Assembly: GCA_033675265.1 (NCBI GenBank)
Contig: JAUJYZ010000343.1
Span: forward strand, 291,749-355,748
Reading direction: 5' to 3'
Length of the DNA: 64,000 bases
Origin: Actinostola sp. cb2023
Lineage: Eukaryota; Cnidaria; Anthozoa; Actiniaria; Actinostolidae
Shown here: one piece after another, positions 57,255 to 64,000 of the stretch
Numbering within the stretch: position 1 is the stretch's first letter
Layout of the letters: every line of letters begins with the position of its first letter
Translations under genes and position numbers: made by a program
The notes under the pieces: model-generated
What the model saw: the letters and a program-made list of their open reading frames with translations, nothing else
Databases searched by the model: none
Told to the model about the DNA's origin: nothing

Positions 57255-59749
57255 GTAGAACACATTATTGTACAGTAATCTTTAACATTTACAGGCCTCT
57301 CTGGTTACCAGCCTACTTACCTACCTAGCTTACTTCAATAATTACATGTACTAACATGGCGCATGCATGTTCATTTCGCTGCAGCCCTGACGAAGAAGAA
57401 GGACTTCACACAACTGACTTCATTGACGATAAACACGAGATTAATGATGGTGACACTGAAGTTGATTTTGAAACAGAAATGCAGAGAGAACTTGATGCTG
57501 CAATAATACTTCAATCTGATCAGGTTCAAACTACTCAAGGTACAGCATATGTAAAATAAGCTTTAAGCTTATGTAACTTAAGCTTACGTACTTCTAGCAG
57601 GGCCGTACATAACCCAAAATTCAAGGGGGGGGGGGGCAGTACGTATATAACAGCAAAAATAAATAAAAATAGTACAGTTCTCAGTACTTTTTGGTATCTT
57701 TTTCGCCCTGCTGCTAGGGGGGGGGGGGGGGGGGGGGGGACAAATGTCCCCCCTGCCCCTGTGCTGTGTACGGCCCTGGTCTAGAGTCCCTACATTGTAC
57801 TAGTACTAGTACTACTACATGTACATGCCTATGGCTATGAGGTCCTAGTTGTATAGTTGTAGTGTAGATGCATGTCCCCTTAATGTGTATTATGACATTT
57901 ATACCTACTGCCGTCCTAGCCTAACCCAGGGGCGGATCTAGAGATTTTTTTCAGGGGCCGGAAGGCCCCTTTTTCTAGGGGGGTGTGGGGGCATGCTCCC
58001 CCAGAAAAATTTGAAATCTAGAAGCTCGAAAATGCAATTTCCATCCATTCTGGGCATCAAATGGTGGGGAAACGTGGGCGAATATGTATCGGGCCCAACT
58101 CAAAGGGGGGGACACCGGGCCCCCATGCCCCCCCCCCCTTGGATCCGTCCCTGTAACCCCCCCCCCCAGCTGGCCCACTTGAACTGTTTGTATGCTGGCC
58201 ACATTTTCCAATGAAATTTTAAGTTTGTACACGTATAGAACTGTCACACATAAACTGTATTACTACTGGGGTGTAACTTTTACAGTTGCAAATACCTAAT
58301 TACTACTAACGTTAGATGCTGACTGGGTTGAATATCTGACATTAGCTTCTGTTAACAACATAAATTAATACATCAATTGATAACAATTGAATTTGTTTTA
58401 TCATAGTTAGTACATTGTAGTTATAACTAAAGTTTTATCAAGAAGGATTAATGGTATATGGGTATGTCTTGTTTGTTGGCCGTAGGTTGTGGCCCCAGCA
58501 CTTCAAATGATGATTCCTTAGAAGTCACAACACTCCAAAATGCCGAAGTTTATGATAAAGATTACTTCAGCTCTGGTTCAGAGGATGGTGATCTAGTTGG
58601 TGGGGTTCCTTCAAAGTCAAAACAACGCCGCAAGGTCTTGTCTAATGATGAACTATTCTACGATCCTAACATGGATGATAATGATGAAAAATGGGTGACA
58701 AAACAAAGACAAATGAATTCAATCATAGGTACGACAATGTTATACTGAAGAACTAGAACACAAGGCAGCGTGCTTTACCAAGTTATCTACATTTACCGGT
58801 ACATCCTACATCCCACATCTGCACTTATAGAATCATGTGTGAATTAGCCACTTTAGAAACGAGTGGAGGACTGGGAACGAGTTTTAAGAATTCATCTAAT
58901 TAAAAAATGAACCCCATCACAAGAAAGAGCATGTCACAATTAGTAAGTTTTAGGAGTTTGATAGGGTTTGGAGAAGCAGCAACTGAACTGCAGACATTTA
59001 AAAACTGCAAAAATTACAAAGAAATGTATGGTTACTTGGGACAAGCGTCCCTACTAAACATACATTTCTTTGTAATTTTTGTGATTTTTGGAAAGCTGTA
59101 ACTCGTTCAATATCTAATAAAACCTTTTGAAACTTTGTAATAATGCTAATTTGCCATGCTGTCTTAGATGTGACTGATTAGTAACTCTGCGCTTGAAATG
59201 CTAGTACTAATTACTTAGTATTTTCTAATCCACCAATATATCTACAATTTCTTTTAAATTTATTACTATAAATATATTTAAATTACAGTTTTTCACCATA
59301 TACATGTATAAAGTTCAGATATTATTTAACTATTTTATATTTTTTTATTTTTATACAATCACTTTATATTATATTATATTATATTCTTGTAACTGAAAAG
59401 CCCATATTGGGAGTTACATTAAACTATGTATGTATGTATGTACATGTATGCTCTTTCTTGTGATGGGGTTCATTTGTTAATTAGATTAATTCTTAAAACT
59501 CTTTCCCAGTCCTCCACTCATTTCTAAAGTGGCTAATTGGAAGAAGACGAGAGAAGTGTTAGGAGAAGCACAAGTTGTAGCCGAGTGCTTCTCACACTTC
59601 TCGGAGTCTTCTTCCAATTCCCAAGTGCTTCTATAACTTGATAAAGCACAGTTGCAGATTTTACTAGTTATTTTATAAAATACAATTACAACAATGCTTG
59701 AATATCTGCATGCTGTGTACTCTCATAGAGCATCCAGCATATGCACCCA

Positions 59750-59842
<93 letters not shown>

Positions 59843-61976
59843 ACTGGGGGGGGGGGGGGACTGGGAGGTGCGAATGAGGCCAAAGTCCATTACGCAAAAA
59901 AAACAAGACCCAAAATTTTTTTATCACCCCAAGAAAAGTCCTTGCCAAAATCTTTATATCAAAAAAAGTCCACCAGAAAATTGATAACCCCAAAAAAGTC
60001 CCAAGCCAAGAATTTCAAACCCCAAAAAGGTCTTTGCACCTCCCCGTCACTGATACCCCTGAGCACCCCCCCCCCCCCCTGGGCATATGCATCCTTTGGC
60101 AAATCAGAGCGCATCATTGTAATGTCATAGTTATTTTAGAAAGCATTATAGAAACTGTGTCTGAAAACCTTCACAATTTAACTGTCACATTTCCAAAGCA
60201 AAAGCATTATCAAAGCAGCATGATGTATTCATGAGGCTGCCATGTGCATAAGCTTCCAGGTTATTGGCTTCTACTTTGTCAGTCTTCTAAGTCCAACGAG
60301 AATAGTAAAACCAATACTCTGTGGTAGCTCTCTGGGCTACAGCTTCTCTGATTGCAGGTTGTTTTCTTGTATTGTGAGCAGTGAAGTTTTCCATTCTCAT
60401 CAAAGCTGTGCATTGTCCTTCCGTTGACTGTAATACCGAGTTGCTCTTTTCATTTCTGGAGTTCATTTTGTCACTGCTGCTTGATAAGGCGGTGGAGTCA
60501 CATGACCTCTTAGTGCAAATCCTAAATTGCTTCCAAATGGTTTGTATTGCTGCAGCAGTTGTTACAAGTACATGACTTAACATGCCTTCTTTGTTGATTT
60601 TTAGAAAAAAGTAAAAAGAACAAAGCTCAATCAAACTTGAAGTCCAACCGTGATGTCAGCAAACCTCCCAGCAGTGATGCTATTCTGTCATGTCCAGCGT
60701 GTCTGACAATGTTGTGCATTGATTGTCAAAGGTACATGTATTTGTTGTGGTGTAATTCTGACATTGAAAACAAAATGGATTTTATTAATAAGCTTAATAA
60801 ATTTACATACTTCTGTCTCACACTGCGGTCAAATGTCTGAAAGCTAAACAAATTACTTCAAAGTTAAGCTCTAAAATTCTACAGGTTAAAGATTATCTTA
60901 TTTTCTATAAACTACGAGTTTACCCTTTTTTTATCAAAAAAGTTATAGGAGTTTGTAGTTATGTTTGGCAAGCCAAAATGGTTGACTGTCTTTACAGTGC
61001 ATGCACAGATGTTTGACCGCAGTGTGGCATAGCCTGGCAGTTCGGAACTGCCAAGCTACACAGGCTAATTGGCTAATAGGCTACTGTATTTCCTGCCGTT
61101 TATTTAAAATTTGAAGTTTTAGAGGGGTGTTTATTAGAGGGAGACGTTTAAAAAGAGGGGGGCGTATATTTCGAAACTCCAAATTTTGCCTCTGAAACGT
61201 ATCCCGAGTCATCAACAATACGATGAAAAACATAAGCGGTAATGAGTGAGTTGTAGACATTTTAAAGAATAAAAACAGGAATCTTTCAATGTCAGTGTTT
61301 GTTTTTCGTGTCTATTCTAATAATTGCCCCCATTTTGAGTGGGTGCCTCTAATATACGCCCCCTTTCGAGAGGGTGTCTCTAATAAACACCCCTCTATGG
61401 GGAGGCGTCTTCTATGGGGGGGGGGGGGGGCGTTTATTAGAAGGGGGCGTTTAAAAGAGGGAGTCGTATATTAATGGTTTGTCCTCCTGAAGGGGGGCGT
61501 TTATTGGAGGGAGGCATTTTATTGGAGGCTGGGCGTTTATTTGAGGAAATACGGTAATACATTTTGTAATGCCTGGTGACAGAAGTATGCAAATACAAAT
61601 GTACATTACAGGTGGTCACAGTTAATTTGAGTGTCGTACTGTAAAAACTTAATACTTTATGTTGCATACTTATGTTGTATACACTCTATCTTGTTAGACA
61701 CGATACATACAAGAACCAATACAGAGCAATGTTTGTCATGAACTGCTCAGTTGTGTAAAGATGAAATTCTAAGATACAAAGAACAACGACACAAGCACAG
61801 AGGAAAGTTTAAAAGGAAAGCTTGTGCCTGAAGCCATGGAAACCCAGCAGAGCACTGCACAAGACAGTGAAATATATCACCCTGTAAAATGCAGTGAATG
61901 TGGAACAGAAGTTGCAGTTTATTGACTGTGACGAAGTGTATATCATTTCTTTGATGTTCTTACAAGTTATGCATAG
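57190..61976 (+). CDS. EAPP: E2F-associated phosphoprotein (EAPP) homologue, last exon disrupted
   Basis: Exons 57190-57254, 57385-57539, 58486-58728, 60605-60731 and 61698-61976 join in phase. The product begins MADDGYNIGEESDSDNE, is acidic, contains FIDDKHEIND and a DDNDEKWV motif, and ends in a Cys-rich segment: SDAILSCPACLTMLCIDCQR, then HDTYKNQYRAMFVMNCS. Human EAPP has the same order (SDAVLNCPACMTTLCLDCQR, then YRAMFVMNCS). EAPP is a small nuclear phosphoprotein described as an E2F partner affecting the cell cycle. Homology continues in the last exon (ILRYKEQRHK; EIYHPVKCSECGTEVAVY; FFDVLTSYA then stop), but in different frames, so the 3' end is frameshifted in this assembly. The expected length without the shifts is near 290 residues, similar to human 285. 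Confidence 0.85.
57385..57539 (+). CDS. EAPP: EAPP exon 2
   Basis: The acceptor is gctgcag|c and the donor is tcaag|gtacag. It encodes EEGLHTTDFIDDKHEIND and a FETEMQRELDAAI helix. It enters in phase 2 and leaves in phase 1, matching its neighbours. Confidence 0.8.
57599..57777. mobile_element. AGGGCCGTAC-family MITE in EAPP intron 2
   Basis: agggccgtacataacccaaa at the left, gctgtgtacggccct at the right, with a G run of about 23 at 57717-57739. Confidence 0.8.
57927..58153. mobile_element. CAGGGGCGG-family MITE in EAPP intron 2
   Basis: caggggcggatctagagatt at the left, ccttggatccgtccctg at the right. It is an inverted relative of 17708-17962. Confidence 0.8.
58486..58728 (+). CDS. EAPP: EAPP exon 3
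   Basis: The acceptor is ccgtag|gt and the donor is catag|gtacga. It encodes a YFSSGSEDGD stretch, a basic SKQRRKVLSNDELFYDP segment and DDNDEKWVTKQR, which corresponds to the conserved D-E-W-V core of EAPP. Confidence 0.85.
58842..59538. mobile_element. TIR element in EAPP intron 3
   Basis: aattagccactttagaaacg at the left, its inverse at the right, arms of about 85-110 bp including atgctctttcttgtgatggg. The centre is AT-rich. Confidence 0.75.
59738..60090. mobile_element. MITE with 92-G homopolymer in EAPP intron 3
   Basis: gcatatgcacccag followed by G at the left, cccctgggcatatgc at the right. G at 59750-59841 is uninterrupted. The interior repeats ccaaaaaagtcc-like units several times. 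Confidence 0.7.
60605..60731 (+). CDS. EAPP: EAPP exon 4 (CPAC...CxxC)
   Basis: The acceptor is gattttttag and the donor is caaag|gtacat. It encodes a lysine-rich start and then SDAILSCPACLTMLCIDCQR, whose C-x2-C and C-x2-C pairs suggest a zinc-binding knuckle. This is the most diagnostic EAPP block in the window. Confidence 0.88.
61082..61555. mobile_element. MITE in EAPP intron 4
   Basis: tactgtatttcctgccgttt at the left, tttgaggaaatacggta at the right, TA-flanked. The interior is rich in gggcgtttattagagg units in both orientations. Confidence 0.7.
61698..61976 (+). pseudogene. EAPP: EAPP exon 5, frame-disrupted
   Basis: The exon opens in phase after cttgttag and encodes HDTYKNQYRAMFVMNCSVV, then hits TAA at 61756-61758. 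Conserved EAPP sequence resumes at once in another frame, shifts again near 61825, and shifts twice more near 61922 and 61940 before the final TAG at 61974-61976. GTAAAG at 61755-61760 could act as a splice donor. Either the allele is broken, or this stretch has uncorrected indels. The other gene exons in the window show no such errors. Confidence 0.7.
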
Positions 61977-62118
61977 TATTTATTGCTCGTTGCAACTTGC
62001 TGCCATTTTTTGTATTATAACAACTCAGTCCAGACAGAGAATTATATGTGTTATATGATAAGTAGTCTCCCTCGCATCTGTTCTTAGTTCTGTCATGCAA
62101 CGTTCCCGGACTAAGTGA

Positions 62119-62475
62119 TAAGTGGTGATTTAAGTAATACAGGCAACAAAAAATCGTGCAACTTGTTGCACAACATTGTTGCGTTGCAAAGTTGCAGAGC
62201 GATGTTTTCTCATATTGCCATCGTTTGTGCAACTTGTTGCACAACACATTTTCGTGTTGCAGGTTGCAAAACTTTGTTGCGCAAAGTAGCAGCTCTTTCT
62301 ACTTCATGCAAACAAAGTTTTGCAACCTGCAACACTGAAAATTTAATTTGTTGCGCGACAAGTTGTGCGAACGATGGTAATACGAGAAAACATTGCTCTG
62401 CAACTTACAACGTAACAATCTGAACAATGTGCGCGACAAGTTGCACGATTTTGTTGCTCGTATTACCGCACCTTT
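62119..62475. mobile_element. Fold-back MITE 3' of EAPP
   Basis: gcaacaaaaaatcgtgcaac at the left, gttgcacgattttgttgc at the right, with many gttgcaacaagttgc words between. It is almost wholly palindromic. Confidence 0.75.
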
Positions 62476-62886
62476 AGTAATCAAAGTACTCAAGAATTCC
62501 TCTGATGACCTTTCTCCTACTTTTCCTTGTACAGTTTGCAGTTATCAATTCTTACCCAAATCTGAATAAAAAATCCATATTTTTTAGCTGAAAAAATAAA
62601 GTGGATCGAAGTAAAGGAAACATTAAACAAAGCCTTATCAGGGCTGAACCAAATCCGAACCAAGTTCTTCATGCAGTGCAATTCAACCCTTCCAAGTGTG
62701 GATGAGGGATCCTGTAAAATATGTGACTGAAGCGCCAATAGGGTGATCCCCTAGAGGGTCCATGGGCAGTCCATTTGGAGAATAATTTATTATTGTTATT
62801 GTTGTGCATATATCAATCCTACATGATTATAACACAATAAAAAAGACGTACTTTGACTTTTATACTTTATGGCAGTGTAAGTAGTT

Positions 62887-63035
62887 AACAAATAGTTTAC
62901 ATAGCCTGATATAAACATGAGGGAAGTTTGGGAAGTCAAGAGCTATTACACAGAGCTCGAGACTTCTCCCACACTTTCCCGAGTGTTTATATCAGGCTAT
63001 GTAAAACACGGGAAAACGTTTTCTATTTGTTTTGT
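62887..63035. mobile_element. Imperfect fold-back element
   Basis: aacaaatagtttacatagcc at the left, with its partial inverse (ctatgtaaaac, ctatttgtt) at the right; the shared core is acatagcctgatataaaca. Confidence 0.6.
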
Positions 63036-64000
63036 AAAATAACAAAGATGCAAAATTATATTAAAGGTGAAATAAAGCAGCTTTATTAGCCGAACCAAAA
63101 GCTAAATTCTCATAACATCAAAGATGGCTTGAACAGCCAATCGGTGTTCGTTTTATAATGAACCGAGCTCGAGCTTGTACATGGCAAAGCATCAGTTTCT
63201 TTAAAATCAAACGTTTCTTCAACTTTGGTGTTGAAAAACTTTGCGATACACCAAAAACTATGGATTTTTGATGATGAAAAAGAACAAGAATGGTGACAAA
63301 CATGGCAAGAAAGTTGAGGATTTGGTGTGTTTTTGAAATAAATTTTCACTTGAAGTGTGCGTGCTACTGACACCATCGAGTGCGCACTGGTTTGTGTTGT
63401 CTTCAGCTGTGTTTACATAGCCTCATGTAAACATAGTGCCTAACCAATCAGAGTGCACATTAGAATTGTGTTATTTTACAATTCCATTTACATCAATCCT
63501 AGATGATGTCCCCAATTTCCATTTTTTTGAACTTGATGAAGATTTATTGGAGCAATTTTAGAATACCCCGTCACTATATCAAGCTCTAGTGGCGGCACTC
63601 TTTGAGAACGACGAATAATACAATAGATTCTTCCAGATTCTATTGTTATGCAAATAATGTGACAGGGTATTCTAAAGTCTAGCTGTTTTTTATTATGAAC
63701 ATGAAGTATCATGATCAAGCATGCATACAAACATTTATAGTTAGTTCCCAATGTATAATCTTGAAAAATCACAGGTAGCCCAAGTGTTTGTATCAGTACA
63801 TTATTATAAGAGAATGTATGTGGATAATGTCAATAAAATCAATAAAATAATAAGTTAAAATAAAATTCTCTAATATATTATAAGGTCAGAGAAGGGCTAA
63901 TTTTAAAATGGCCTATAACTCGCTCAATTCTCGTCCAAATCGCTTCAAATCTTCACAGGCAATAAAGGAATAATTGAAAACGATCAGACGATTTTATAGC
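63036..64000. other. No supported gene
   Basis: Contains a small inverted repeat (tagaataccccgtcac at 63559 with gtgacagggtattcta near 63660) and a ccaatcagagtgcac word near 63444. Short minus-strand frames lack domains. Confidence 0.4.

Noticed and set aside
59673..60130. Poly-Gly and poly-Pro frames across the G run
   Set aside because: A homopolymer artefact inside a MITE in an intron of EAPP.
60287..60634. 115-codon minus-strand frame antisense to EAPP exon 4 flank
   Set aside because: It lies mostly in intron sequence, has no family resemblance, and the opposite strand holds the real exon.

Overview
The window is a low-gene-density, AT-rich stretch of a metazoan nuclear genome, most likely a marine invertebrate. 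The evidence is spliced genes with canonical GT/AG introns, animal gene families (a TTLL12-like protein, EAPP and a WD40/SOCS-box protein), a tRNA-derived SINE, many MITE-like inverted-repeat elements, long satellites, and traces of Helitron-type and KDZ-type transposons. I cannot fix the phylum from sequence alone. There are no prokaryotic operons, rRNA genes or CRISPR arrays.

Layout. Positions 1-24,300 hold no gene I can support. This part contains fold-back elements, an 84-bp satellite (about 4.86-4.99 and 6.2-7.0 kb), a tRNA-derived SINE (8.26-8.42 kb), a 1.85-kb tandem array (9.5-16.2 kb), a 9-bp minisatellite (19.2-19.8 kb) and a decayed KDZ-like fragment (about 23.2-23.6 kb). An intronless WD40 plus SOCS-box gene lies at 24,441-25,709 (+). 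From 26 to 32 kb there are more elements, including a minus-strand relict with a 2A motif and a Helitron-type cysteine-peptidase-like domain.

From 32.1 to 50.3 kb the DNA is a tandem array of four units of 4.2-5.9 kb. Each unit carries a copy of the last exon of a TTLL12-like gene. The units have been invaded by a Mutator-like element (9-bp target duplication), a TTAA-flanked piggyBac-like element and a 784-bp near-perfect palindrome. Empty sites in other units let the order of events be partly reconstructed.

The TTLL12-like gene itself runs on the minus strand from 56,920 to 49,021. Its six exons join in phase to an 826-residue protein. Compared with vertebrate TTLL12 it carries an extra UBA-like plus CS (NudC/p23-type) module, and it appears to have lost key ATP and metal ligands. 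Head to head with it, 269 bp away, starts an EAPP gene (57,190-61,976, +). The first four EAPP exons are intact, but the last exon carries several frame disruptions. The introns of both genes are full of transposable elements, including a 92-base run of G.

The two divergent genes probably share one promoter. The main open questions are whether the duplicated TTLL12 terminal exons are used, and whether the EAPP disruption is real or an assembly error.
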